DNA from: DATKRB01 sp963794215
GTDB lineage: Bacteria; Actinomycetota; Acidimicrobiia; Acidimicrobiales; RAAP-2
Assembly (NCBI GenBank): GCA_963794215.1
Contig: CAWCCQ010000001.1
Coordinates: 372,001 to 436,000 of the forward strand
DNA: 64,000 nt
Direction: 5' to 3'
Shown here: piece by piece, positions 9,000-18,267 of the stretch
Position numbering within the stretch: the stretch's first letter is position 1
Layout of the letters: the number at the start of each line of letters is the position of its first letter
Program-made: the position numbers and the translations under genes
The notes under the pieces: model-generated
Seen by the model: the letters and a program-made list of their open reading frames with translations, nothing else
Database searches by the model: none
What the model was told of the DNA's origin: nothing

Positions 9000-9063
9000 G
9001 TCCGTCTCCTTAGTGTGGTCTTCGCTGACCATACGGAGATCCAAGTCACGCCACATCGGGCAT

Positions 9064-9967
9064 TCACCCGATCTTTTGCGGCGGGCCCTCCGGAAGACCT
9101 GGCTGGGGACCGACGTCCGTCATCAGGCCGTATCTCATTGCGAACAGTGTGGCCTGGGCGCGATTCGACGCCCCGATCTTCGTGTAGATGTGCTCGACGT
9201 GGCTCCCGGTCGTCTTCGACGAGACGTGGAGAGTGCGGGCAATCTCTTTGTTCAACAAGCCGCGAGCGACGAGCCGCAACACCTCGACCTCGCGGCTCGT
9301 CAGTCCCGACGGCCACTCCTTCCGCCGCCGGACCCGATGGCCTGCGGCGCGCAGGACGGAGTCTGCCGCGTCGCCGTCGAGGCGGCGGGCCGCAACTTCA
9401 CCCCGCAACTCTCTCGCCGCCTCCTCAGGCGAGCGAGCCGGACGGTGGGGTCGGCTCTCGGTGAGCGCCTGATAGACATCGGCGGCCGCGAGGATCCGCC
9501 CAGTCGGTGCGATGGCATCCCCCGACAGACCACGCGGGTAGCCCGAGCCGTCGAGGCGCTCGTGGTGCAGCGCGGCGAGGGTGCCGAGGGGGGCGAGTGC
9601 TGGCGAGAACGACAGCATGCGCTCCGTGAGATAGGGGTGCAGTCGGACCCGCTCGACTTCCGACTGGCTGAGCAGTCCCTGTTTGTCCCAGATCGCGTTG
9701 GACACTCCAAGGTGGCCGAGGTCCTCGACCAGCGCGCTGCGCCGCAGTGTCGTCACGTCTTCGGCGGGGAGGCCCGCCGTCCCGGGCCACCTCGGCGGCA
9801 AGGTCAGCGACCGCGGTCGCATGGCCCAGCTGCTCGGCCAAGCGAAGGGCCACGAGACAGGTACGCACCATGTGCTCCATCGGTTGGCCCAGACCTAGAT
9901 CCGTACCCAGCGACAGGAGCGCGACCAGCTCGGCAAGGCCCAGGTCACGATCGTTCCCCGATGCCAT
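9064..9967 (-). CDS. HD-GYP domain / LuxR-type response regulator (one frameshift)
   Basis: From ATG 9967 (MASGNDRDLGLAELVALL) a short N-terminal helical region leads into an HD-GYP-type domain with LVEDLGHLGVSNAI and the signature HHERLDGSGYPRGLSG. A LuxR-type HTH ends the protein (LTSREVEVLRLVARGLLNKEIA, about the last 65 residues). A frame change near 9775 joins the two parts. HD-GYP proteins are metal-dependent phosphohydrolases, often c-di-GMP phosphodiesterases; whether this one is catalytic is not shown, and the canonical HD pair is reduced to GHLG here. The link to a DNA-binding domain suggests nucleotide-controlled transcription. Confidence 0.7.
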
Positions 9968-10332
9968 ATGCAAACCGTAGAGGAGGTAACTCGCGCTGGG
10001 TGGCCTGGGAGCGAGCACATCGGCGGACGAGGGATACGAATCGGATTGGGTGACGTTCCATCCGCACCGGGCCGCTGGGCGCGTTGCACCAAGCTGGGTT
10101 CGGGCCTGCGAATGACGGGCTACCGAAGATCGGGGTCCAGCAGTGGCCACAACTCGCGTGTCGCCCGCCTCGCCGGCACTCGGGCCCAAGCTGGGGGGGT
10201 TCCCCATCGACAGTTGCACCGAGCATGACCGCACGACCGCGTAGCCAATGACCCAAACTCCGCGGTCTACCTGAGCCTGATCGGCTACCGATCGACAACC
10301 TCGGGGCGTCGAACCGCTCACAGCCGGGCCCT
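9968..10332. other. Non-coding gap
   Basis: 365 bases between two minus-strand genes. Reading frames here are short or antisense-like; nothing recognisable was seen. Confidence 0.5.
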
Positions 10333-11747
10333 TTACGCTTCGCTGTACGAGTCGGCGATCAGCTTCTCCAGGCTCAACCGGGCCGGCCCTGTGTTCTCTC
10401 GATAGCGCTTCATGAGTGCCAGCTTCGGCGGGTCGGTGTGATCGATCCTGCTTGCCGCTCCCATGACGGGATCCAAGCGTGACCCAACCATTCGATCGCG
10501 AAGCGACGGAAGTTTGGACCAATGTCGTCGAGCGTTCATATCTAGCAACATATTGCGAGGCACGTCTGTGAGTTCCCCGCTAACAGGGATCGGATGGCAG
10601 ATGAGGTTCTTGGCGTCGTCATCCAGCTGTTCCAACTCCACAAAAGCGATCAACGTTGCGCTGTACGTCGGTTGCGCGCCGTAGATGACGTACTGCAGGG
10701 TGATCCGACGGTCGTCGAAGACTGGAACGGGTGGACGGTTGCGAAGACCCGCAGCGGAGCAATCGATATAAAGCGAGTCCGGAGCAGTCGACACGTTTCC
10801 CCCCTCTAGGGTGATCTCGTTCCGATCGAGGCGAACGACGTGACCCAGTCGGACGACGTGTTTCACCTGGCGGAGTGCTTCGAGTTCACCCCCTGTCACC
10901 GTCGCGTAGCGAAACATGGTGGGCCAGCAGTCCTCGTCGATCCGGAGCAGTTGACCCGCGCCTTCCAGCCTGACGAACAGATCCTCGACCGATTCGGCCT
11001 GCGCCATGACTTCGAGCTGCGTGGCGAAGCTCCCCAAGGTTCGCTCGAGGAAATCCTCCCCACCCTGAACATTGGCCCGGTCCACGAACCAAGCGTCGCG
11101 TGGCCGAACCCAAGTAATTAGTGATGGATCAAGGCCTTGACCAAGGAGCCATAGACAGGCGTCGACCCCTGTCTTGCCCGAGCCGATGATCACGTAGCCG
11201 GCATGTGGATGGTCGATGTTCGTCAAGTCGTTGACCGGGATGAGCGAGGTTCCAGGCGCAGCGGTGTACGTCGGGCGGTGCGTCGAGGGAACTTCTGAGC
11301 CCAGGTAGGACGCGTCGACGACCCGTTTCGCGCGCGTGTAGTTCGATGTGCTCACCGGTGACCAACGAAGTTACTTGCCCATTTGGGGAGTACTCACTCA
11401 TCGGGAAGTAGCGAACCCGGCCCGACGCCAGGAACTCGTCGCGCATTACTTGGTCGAAGTAGGCACGCACCTCGTCGCCTGAGGCCAGCTCATACAATCC
11501 CGCGTTCGGTCCGCTGTCATCCTAATTGGCCTCGGCCGAGCAGCTTCGAATTCACCCCGTAGTACGCCGCCGGAGCGTGAAGCCGAACAAAGGAATAGGC
11601 GTCGTTCCAGTGCCCGCCGGGATGCGCCCGCTTGTCAACGATGGCGATGCTTGCTTCGGAATCGCTCACCATGACGTCAGTAAAGGCCATGCCGACTGCA
11701 CCAGCTCCGATGACCACGTAGTCGGCTTCGCAGTGAGCGTCACTCAT
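10333..11747 (-). CDS. FAD/NAD(P)-binding oxidoreductase (two frameshifts)
   Basis: Starts MSDAHCEADYVVIGAGAVGM (ATG 11747) with an FAD-binding GAGAVG motif and the DKRAHPGGHWND segment typical of FAD monooxygenase-like proteins. After frame changes near 11520 and 11345 it continues with a second nucleotide-binding motif GYVIIGSGKTGVDA. The C-terminal domain to residue about 470 resembles uncharacterised actinobacterial NAD(P)-binding proteins. The breaks sit between conserved parts and may be sequence errors. It is the last gene of a DUF4242-methyltransferase-oxidoreductase run; 18 bases separate it from the methyltransferase stop. A tailoring or detoxifying oxidation is plausible but the substrate is unknown. 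Confidence 0.7.
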
Positions 11748-11765
11748 CTCGACTCCCCCTGCGCC

Positions 11766-12845
11766 CTAGGCCCTAGCCTCGAAGACGCTGTTGAACGTCG
11801 TCGCCGCGACCTTGCGGAACCGGGTGAACCCGGCTTCCGAAGCGATCTGCCGGATGCGAGCCTCGCCGGCCTGGGCTCCAAGGGCCAGACCTACTTCTTG
11901 CGACAGCGAGCTCGGCGTGCACAGCAACGTGGAGAAGGCGTAGTAGGCCCGGCCCACCGGATTGAGGTTGTCTTCCACCTGGTCACCGGCCGCCGGTTCG
12001 ACGATCATCCACGTCCCGTCGTCGGCCAATGCCTGGCGAACGTGACGAGCCGCGCCGGCTGGGTCGCCCATGTCGTGGAGGCAATCGAACATGGTGATGA
12101 GGTCGTAGTTCCGGCCCGGGAATGACGAGGCCGGCGCAGCTGCGAATCGCACCCGCTCCGTCACGCCAGCCGCCGACGCCCTCTCTTTCGCCGTTTCAAT
12201 GGAACCGGTGTGGTAGTCGAAGCCCAGGAACGTCGAGACCGGAAAGGCCTGGGCCATCAGGACGGTCGAGGCCCCGTGACCACAACCCACGTCGGCCACT
12301 GTGGCCTTGCGCTCTAACTTGTCCACTACCCCGTCGAGGGCCGGCAGCCACTCGGTAACCAGATGGGCGTTGTAGCCCGGCCGGAAGAACCGCTCGCAGC
12401 CCTCGTGGACATCGTTGACGTGGTCGTGCCAGCCGATCCCCTCGCCGGTCCGGACCACCTCGGTGATTCTCGGGGAGTCGATCACCGAGCCGAGGGCGAT
12501 CTGGAAGAGTCCCGGAAGGAATGCTGGGCTCGACGGATCGGTGAACGCGACGGCAAGCTCGGGTGGAAGGGTGTAGCGACTGGCCTTGGGGTCGTACTCG
12601 ACGTAGCCGCCGGCGGCTTGGGCGTTGAGCCACTCCCGAACGTAGCGCTCGGCCGTCTCGGTCCGCTCGGCCAGCTCAATGGACGTCAACGGGCCCCCAT
12701 CGGCGAGGGCTCGATAGAGCCCAAGCTTGTCGGCCATCACCACCAGGGCCGCATTGAGGGTGGCCCCGACCTCGTCCACGGCTCGGAAGACGAAGCTCGT
12801 GAGCTTGTCGGCATCGACCGAGTTAGGTTCTTGCACTGTGGTCAC
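11766..12845 (-). CDS. Class I SAM-dependent methyltransferase with N-terminal winged helix
   Basis: 359 residues. Residues about 15-100 form the dimerising winged-helix region found in O-methyltransferase-like enzymes (LGLYRALADGGPLTSIELAE). The SAM-binding motif VADVGCGHG is at 183-191, followed by FLGFDYHTGSIETAK and the DCLHDMGDPAGA motif. GTG start at 12845 with AGGAGA just upstream. Related proteins methylate small molecules, but several actinobacterial members have no known substrate. It is the middle gene of a likely operon with the upstream DUF4242 gene and the downstream FAD oxidoreductase, divergent from a TetR gene that probably controls it. Confidence 0.85.
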   Translation of the reverse strand: MTTVQEPNSVDADKLTSFVFRAVDEVGATLNAALVVMADKLGLYRALADGGPLTSIELAERTETAERYVREWLNAQAAGGYVEYDPKASRYTLPPELAVAFTDPSSPAFLPGLFQIALGSVIDSPRITEVVRTGEGIGWHDHVNDVHEGCERFFRPGYNAHLVTEWLPALDGVVDKLERKATVADVGCGHGASTVLMAQAFPVSTFLGFDYHTGSIETAKERASAAGVTERVRFAAAPASSFPGRNYDLITMFDCLHDMGDPAGAARHVRQALADDGTWMIVEPAAGDQVEDNLNPVGRAYYAFSTLLCTPSSLSQEVGLALGAQAGEARIRQIASEAGFTRFRKVAATTFNSVFEARA

Positions 12846-12914
12846 GGCTGTCTCCTAGAGATCGGTGATGCCGGGTAGGTGGGAATGGTTCGGTTGGCGG
12901 CGAGGGCTGGGGGC

Positions 12915-13187
12915 TCAGTCGCCGGTGGACGGATCGATCACCGCCGAGACCCTGCTGACCCTGTTGGCGGGGAAACCGCCGCAGCGGGCGTGCTCATAGA
13001 GGATGTCCTCGTCGGGTGCGACGTAGACGCAGTAGAGCTTGTCATCGGTGACGTAACTCTCCAGCCAGCGGATTTCGGGTCCGAGGTCGCAGATCACCTT
13101 GTTGGACTTCTGGCTGATGCCTCGCAGGTCCTCGGGGGTCAACTTCCCCGCTCCGGGCAGGTCTCGCTCGATCACGTACTTGGGCAT
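12915..13187 (-). CDS. DUF4242 / SCO4226-type small protein
   Basis: 90 residues, starting MPKYVIERDLPGAGKLTPED at ATG 13187 behind GGGAGGG. The ferredoxin-like fold pattern with WLESYVTDDKLYCVYVAPDED and the ending FPANRVSRVSAVIDP match DUF4242, whose Streptomyces member SCO4226 binds nickel. First gene of the divergent operon with the methyltransferase; the spacing of about 69 bases suggests co-transcription. No catalytic role is established. Confidence 0.85.
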   Translation of the reverse strand: MPKYVIERDLPGAGKLTPEDLRGISQKSNKVICDLGPEIRWLESYVTDDKLYCVYVAPDEDILYEHARCGGFPANRVSRVSAVIDPSTGD

Positions 13188-13207
13188 GCGCCCTCCCCTC
13201 GGTGTAC

Positions 13208-13279
13208 CATACCGTCAGTATGATGATTCAATACCTCGGGTACGGACTGGTAGTATGAACTATGCGTACTTCTAGTATG
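13208..13279. promoter_or_regulatory. Candidate TetR operator region between divergent genes
   Basis: CATAC-CGTCA-GTATG at 13208-13222 is a perfect 5-bp-armed inverted repeat, and the element AGTATG recurs at 13217, 13252 and 13274 (the last two 22 bp apart). This lies between the DUF4242 operon (start 13187) and the TetR gene (start 13262 or 13277), so one regulator could control both directions. Confidence 0.45.
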
Positions 13280-13876
13280 GAAGTCAAGAGCAGACGAGCG
13301 ATGCGGGGTCAAGCGACCCGTGAAGCGCTCGTCGATGCCGCCGGGGAGCTCTTCGGGCAAGCTGGCTACGCGGCGACCTCGATCGACGAGATCGTGGCGG
13401 CCGCGGGGGTCACCAAAGGTGCGATGTACCACCACTTTCCGGACAAGGAAGCCCTCTTCAAAGCGGTGTTCGAGAAGGTGCAGCAACAGGTCTCCGACCA
13501 GGTCGCGGCCGAATTCCTCGAGCTCGAACCCTGGGAGGCCCTTGTGGCAGGATGCAGGCTTTGGATCGACGCGCACCTGGACCCTGCGGTACGACAGATC
13601 GCGCTCACTGACGCCCGCGCCGTACTCGGTTGGGACGCCGCGCGGGCGGTGGAGACCCGCTTCAGCGCCGTCGCGCTTCGGGGAGCATTGCGCAAAGCCA
13701 TTCACGCCGGCGTGCTCGAGCCTCAACCGCTCCGCCCGCTCGCCCTGATGCTGACCGGAGCGCTCAGCGAAGCGTGCCTCTACGTGGCGCAGGCCGACGA
13801 CGCCGACAGTGCCCATGAGGAGGTGTCCGACCTCATCGTCTCGGTGCTCTCCGGGTTCCGAGCAGCTCCACGTTGA
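13262..13876 (+). CDS. TetR/AcrR-family transcriptional regulator
   Basis: 204 residues with an N-terminal TetR helix-turn-helix (REALVDAAGELFGQAGYAATSIDEI ... GAMYHHFPDKEALF by short segments, residues about 18-65) and a helical ligand-binding domain. ATG 13262 is used here; ATG 13277 (MEVKSRRAM) is also possible and would place the third AGTATG element across the start codon. It is divergent from the DUF4242-methyltransferase-oxidoreductase operon and probably its ligand-responsive repressor; the ligand is unknown. Confidence 0.88.
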   Translation: MRTSSMEVKSRRAMRGQATREALVDAAGELFGQAGYAATSIDEIVAAAGVTKGAMYHHFPDKEALFKAVFEKVQQQVSDQVAAEFLELEPWEALVAGCRLWIDAHLDPAVRQIALTDARAVLGWDAARAVETRFSAVALRGALRKAIHAGVLEPQPLRPLALMLTGALSEACLYVAQADDADSAHEEVSDLIVSVLSGFRAAPR

Positions 13877-13981
13877 TGATGCCACGACCAGGCACTTCTC
13901 GAACCACCGAGGTGGCATCGCAAGGCCACTTCGGAATGACGACCTGTCTACAAGGCCACCGGTACTAGAAGCGAGGTCCGC

Positions 13982-14985
13982 GTGCCCATGCCCTACCCAC
14001 AGTCTGGGTCCCCGAAGATCGAGCTCCACGTCCATCTGGAGGGGACGATCCGTGCTCGGGCGCTCCTCGACATCGCGCAACGCAACGGCGTACAACTTCC
14101 CGCTGACAACGAGACTGAACTCGCCAAGCTCTACCAATTCAAAGACTTCGAGCACTTCTTAGAGCTGTGGCTGATGACCACACGAGCGGTACAGACCGAA
14201 GAGGATTTCCGCCAAGTCGTCGTCGACTACGCCGCTGAAGCGGTTGGCCATGGCGCCGTCTACATCGAAGGGATCTTTACCCCAGCCGAGCGAGTCGCAG
14301 GCGGTACTTCCTGGGACGCGGTCTTCACGGGATTCTGCGACGGCACCGCACAAGCCAAGGAGACCTACGGCGTCGAAATTCGTCTCACCCCCGACATTCC
14401 TCGGAACCTCGGCCTCGAGGTCGCCGTGGAGACCGCCCGATACGCCATTAAGTACCGCGACCGAGGGATCGTCGGGATCGGACTCTGTGGCCCCGAAGCG
14501 TCGTGGCCACCCGAGCCCTTCGAGCGCGCATTCCGGATGGCCAAAGACGGCGGCGTCGGATCGGTCCCCCACGCCGGCGAAGTATCCGGACCCGAGTCGA
14601 TCTGGGGGGCGATCGGCGTACTTGAGGCTGATCGAATCCGCCACGGGATCCGGGCCATCGAAGACCGCAGTCTGCTCCGCGCAGCTTGCTGAGAGAGAGA
14701 TCGTGTGTGACGTGTGCCCGGTGTCGAACGTTCGGACTCGGGCCGTCGATTCGTTGGACGCGCATCCGCTTACCCAGATGATCGAGGCCAGCGTCCACTG
14801 CTCGATCAGCACCGACGATCCGGCAATGTTCGACACCGACCTCCTGCCGCGAGTATCAGGTAGCGGCCAAGCTCGGGTGCCCACCCAAACTCGCCTTTCA
14901 TGCCGGCGTGATGGGGGCGCTGTGCGACGAGCAAACACGCGCCGCCCTCCGGGCCGTTGAGGAGGCCTTCCCGTGGAGCCCGTAG
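13982..14985 (+). CDS. Adenosine deaminase family protein (two one-base frameshifts)
   Basis: Begins at GTG 13982 (or ATG 13988) with PKIELHVHLEGTIRARALL, the metal-binding HxH site. PHAGEVSGPESIW and RHGIRAIED follow, and after a frame change at about 14682 the ISTDDPAMF metal/catalytic segment appears. A second change near 14850 restores the frame for YQVAAKLGCPPKLAFHAGV, ending at TAG 14983-14985. The breaks look like single extra bases (CGCGCAG and GCCGCGAG). About 333 residues, normal for the family. Members deaminate adenosine or related purines such as aminodeoxyfutalosine; which one is not decided here. Downstream of the TetR gene by about 105 bases. Confidence 0.75.
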
Positions 14986-15712
14986 CGTCGACACGCTGGT
15001 GATCCAGCGCGGGAAGTGAAGAGTGCGAAGACAGCCTCACTCGGGTCTTCGCTGTCGTCGCCGGTTCGCCACTGCTTCCCCGGGTTGGCCGACACTAGGA
15101 GCTACGCCGACGAGCACACGAAGCTCGCATGGCCCAAATACGTTCTTACCGGCCACGTGTCCCCACTCTAAGCATGTCTTTGTTCCATTAGCGACGGGTG
15201 GGCAGCATGTCTTGCCCGACGCCCGAGCAAAGCTCAACGCTGGCTCATGAGCCTTCGCGGGTTCGCCCGCGGGATTCAGAATCGCCTTGGTCCTGGGACG
15301 CCCGAGCGATGAGAGCCCCCAAGAGTTCTCTGCCGACGCCGTAGCCTCGCGACCGCGCACCGCGCGATCGGCACGGCCCAAGTGTGCCACGTCCGCTCGT
15401 GCGAATCGCCCGCGTCGTCGCAAGAAACTGGCGGGAGAGTTCGAGGAGACCCTGAGCCTTCCTCCGGACCATCTCGCCACGTCGATGACGGTGAACTCCA
15501 GCGGCGCCGCCTTCAAGTCCGGAACGCTCATCCTGCTTGAGGAGCCCGGTAGCAGCCACTCGAAGCGATACGCAACCGCAATCGTTGTCTACTGGCGCGC
15601 TTCAACTCATGGATCTACCGTTGTATGCGGAGGCGCCGAAACGCATTACGGACCACCGCGATTCCTCCTTCATAGCGGCCTATCGACACGAATCGAGAAA
15701 CGGGAACCTATC
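14986..15712. other. Gap without a supported gene
   Basis: About 730 bases. Open frames exist on both strands (for example minus 15037-15531) but none shows a recognisable domain or ribosome site. No tRNA-like fold was seen. Confidence 0.5.
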
Positions 15713-16035
15713 ATGCCCACGTTCGTCGTTCGGTTGGTTCACACGTCGGTCCGGTGTCCAACCGCCAACTCCAAGGTCCGCGAGCGCGTGCTCGGCGGCG
15801 CTGCGGAGATCCCGAAGCTGGCCCAGGACCTCGGTGTGACAATCGTTACCGGCCCCCTCGTGCTCGGATCAGAACACGAAAGCATCGCCATCGTCGAAGC
15901 CGACCGTGTCGAATCGGTCAACGATTTCGTGCAGAGAAGTGGCTGATCCAGTGGAACTCCGTGCGGGTGTCCGTCGCGGAGCCGCTCGATGAAGCACTTG
16001 GCCACATCGGATCAATGCCTCCCCCCATTTACTGA
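15713..16035 (+). CDS. Conserved small protein ending in PPPIY (one frameshift)
   Basis: About 107 residues from ATG 15713 (MPTFVVRLVHTSVRCPTAN). The pattern KVRERVLGGAAEIPKLAQDL, GPLVLGSEHESIAIVEAD and, after the break, LIQWNSVRVSVAEPLDEAL looks like a conserved ferredoxin-like-fold hypothetical family. At about 15944 the sequence GTGGCTGATC lacks one base relative to the expected GTGGCCTGATC, truncating the frame with TGA; conservation resumes at once, so a sequence error is likely. Function unknown. Confidence 0.65.
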
Positions 16036-16068
16036 CCCTCTCCTCGAACTAGGCGAGCTCTCAGTACT

Positions 16069-16409
16069 TTGCACAACTGCAACCCTCGTCTCAGCCAAAA
16101 CTCAGGCGATGGCGCCGATACCGTCTCCACCGCGGCGCCGTGGTACGGCGTCAGGCGCGGCAAGGACGGTGTCGCGTCGTTCTTCGAGGCGTTCGGGTCG
16201 ACGATGGAGGTGCAAGAGTTCACCCCCCTGATCATCGCGGGTAGCGATGACAGTGTGCTCATGTGGTGCGCTGCCGGGCCAACGCTCGAACCACGAGCAA
16301 GGGCATCGACATGAACCTCCACCACTACTTCCGGTTCCGGGGCGACAAGATCGAGTTCTACCGAGGCACGGAGGACACTGCCCAGACGGAGGCAGCCTTG
16401 CAAAGCTGA
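16069..16409 (+). pseudogene. SnoaL/NTF2-like protein fragment
   Basis: APWYGVRRGKDGVASFFEAF, the strand EFTPLIIAGSDDSVLM and, in another frame, MNLHHYFRFRGDKIEFYRG are typical of SnoaL-like small proteins. A frame change near 16285 joins them, and the first about 40 residues expected for the fold are not recognisable in any frame. The end is TGA at 16407-16409. It directly follows the small PPPIY protein. Probably a decaying gene. Confidence 0.5.
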
Positions 16410-16752
16410 GAAGAAAGTAGGCCGGGGACGAAGTTCCAAGGCGCTGCAGACGTCTGCGGCCCTCTCATGAGCTTCTGAGCCGGAACGACTTGCGGTATGT
16501 GGTCAGCGCGAATTTCCGTCCGCGAGCGACGAACTCGGTGGCCTCAACCTCCACTTTCGATGAAGCCAAATCTGACTTTTCCGTAAGCGAAGCGACCAGG
16601 CTTGTCAGTCACTCCCCCTCGGTGGTCGATCTGAGCGAGCTGAGTCGGGCGATCTCCACATGGACAGCTCGGTGCCCCGGGGCGAGCGCGGACCGCTAGA
16701 CGAGACGTTGACACGGCAAGGATTCCCTGCCAGGGTCAGCGAGGGGCTTTCA

Positions 16753-17769
16753 ATGACTCGCTACCGGAGAGCACTACCTCAGCTGGCCGGCGAAATGTGC
16801 CTCACCGACGGCGGCCTCGAGACCGACCTGATCTTCCACGGCGGGATGGAGCTGCCCCTCTTCGCGGCGTTCCCCCTGGTGGACGACCCAGCCGGTGCCG
16901 AGGTCTTGGGGGACTACTACCGGCGCCACACGCGCGTCGCCGAGGAGGCGAATGTCGGCTTCGTGCTGGAGGCCCCCACTTGGCGCGCCAGTTCCTTCTG
17001 GGGATCCCAGCTCGGCTACACGAGCGCTCAGCTGGACGGGGTCAACCGACGGGCGATCGTCATGTTGACCGAACTCCACGCCGAATTGGGTGAGCGTGCT
17101 GGGCCAATGGTGATCAGCGGCGCAATTGGGCCTCGGAGTGATGGCTACAACCCCGAGGTGCTGATGGACCCCGAACAGGCGCAGGGTTACCACATGGCCC
17201 AGATCGAGACGCTGAGCACGACCGAGGCGGACCTCGCCACCGCGATGACCCTCACCTACGCAGACGAAGCGATTGGTATCGCGCGAGCCGCCACGGCCAC
17301 AGAGATGCCAGTGGTGATCTCGTTCACCGTCGACACCGACGGCAGGGTTCCCGACGGGTCTTCCCTTGCTGAGGCGATCGCTACCGTCGACGAGGCGACC
17401 AGCTCCGCGCCCGTCTACTACGGGATCAACTGCGCCCACCCAACCCATTTCTCGCCGGCGCTCGACCCGGAGGCGGCGTGGGCGAGACGGATTCGGATGA
17501 TCAGGGCGAACGCCTCGACGATGAGCCACGCGGAGCTGGACAACGCCGACCAGCTCGATGACGGGGATCCTGAGCAGTTGGGACGAGAGTACGCGGAGCT
17601 CCTTCAGCGCCTCCCCTGGCTTAACGTCTTAGGTGGCTGCTGCGGCTCCGATGTCCGCCACGTCCGAGCCATCGCGGGCTTGCCTCTGACCGGTCCGTTC
17701 CGGCCACGCTGGACGGGTATGGAGGTCGGCCCCGCGCGACGGGTGGGCGGACTAGCCCAAGGACAATGA
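16753..17769 (+). CDS. Homocysteine S-methyltransferase family protein
   Basis: 338 residues from ATG 16753. LTDGGLETDLIF at the start of the barrel, GINCAHP in the middle and GGCCGSD near the C-terminus give the zinc-binding cysteines of the homocysteine S-methyltransferase/BHMT family. Homologues move a methyl group from S-methylmethionine, betaine or similar donors to homocysteine; the donor is not predictable here. The open frame extends upstream to 16660 without similarity. A 15-bp palindrome follows 6 bases after the stop. Confidence 0.85.
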   Translation: MTRYRRALPQLAGEMCLTDGGLETDLIFHGGMELPLFAAFPLVDDPAGAEVLGDYYRRHTRVAEEANVGFVLEAPTWRASSFWGSQLGYTSAQLDGVNRRAIVMLTELHAELGERAGPMVISGAIGPRSDGYNPEVLMDPEQAQGYHMAQIETLSTTEADLATAMTLTYADEAIGIARAATATEMPVVISFTVDTDGRVPDGSSLAEAIATVDEATSSAPVYYGINCAHPTHFSPALDPEAAWARRIRMIRANASTMSHAELDNADQLDDGDPEQLGREYAELLQRLPWLNVLGGCCGSDVRHVRAIAGLPLTGPFRPRWTGMEVGPARRVGGLAQGQ

Positions 17770-17775
17770 GACGAT

Positions 17776-17790
17776 CCAGTCGACGACTGG
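17776..17790. terminator. Palindrome just after the methyltransferase gene
   Basis: CCAGTCG-A-CGACTGG is a perfect inverted repeat starting 7 bases after the stop codon. There is no T run, so it would be at best a weak or Rho-assisted terminator. Confidence 0.35.
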
Positions 17791-18267
17791 CTTATCGAAC
17801 ACATGCGTTCCTTTTGGTTGACAAATACCGATCGCGCACCTTCCAAAGTGGCCCTGCGAGCTTTGGTCAACGCGATTTGGCGTGACGACCTCTCCGATTC
17901 CACTCTTGGAAATCTCCCGCCTCAGTAGTCTCCAACCACTGCCGGAGGCAGGACGGTCCACGTGGAGCTGGTCGTGGCGCCCGTTGGTGTCCTCTACGAC
18001 CGTGCCGCGGAATCGTCGCCACCTCGTCGGGTGGCCTTCATCGCCGCCGTAGCGCTGGTCACGGCCATAATTGGCGCAGTGCCGCTGCTCGGTCAACGGA
18101 CGATGGTCCCCACGACATCAGCTGAGCACTAGCCAACGAGGAGGAATGTCGGGAATGGGACAAGAGCATGAAACCCACCACCGGCGTGAGCGATGCCCTA
18201 CTCATCCCAGGGATCCTTGCCCGAAGTCGGGGTGTGCGACGGCGAAGACGGGCTAGCCTGGCGGAGG
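17791..18267. other. Gap with two weak small ORFs
   Basis: A 56-codon frame at 17962-18132 (+, GTG) encodes a hydrophobic stretch AFIAAVALVTAIIGAVPLLG. Immediately after it, GAGGAGGA precedes ATG 18146 of a 36-codon frame ending at 18256. Neither resembles a known family, and the second ATG is very close to the ribosome site. Treated as unproven. Confidence 0.3.

Noticed and set aside
15150..15300. tRNA-like stretch around GGGTTCGCCCGC
   Set aside because: The T-arm-like element is not accompanied by an acceptor stem, anticodon arm or CCA context.
17962..18256. Two overlapping small ORFs, possible toxin-antitoxin pair
   Set aside because: The first has a weak start and the second has its ATG almost inside the ribosome site; neither resembles a toxin or antitoxin family. 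Only a hydrophobic helix is visible.
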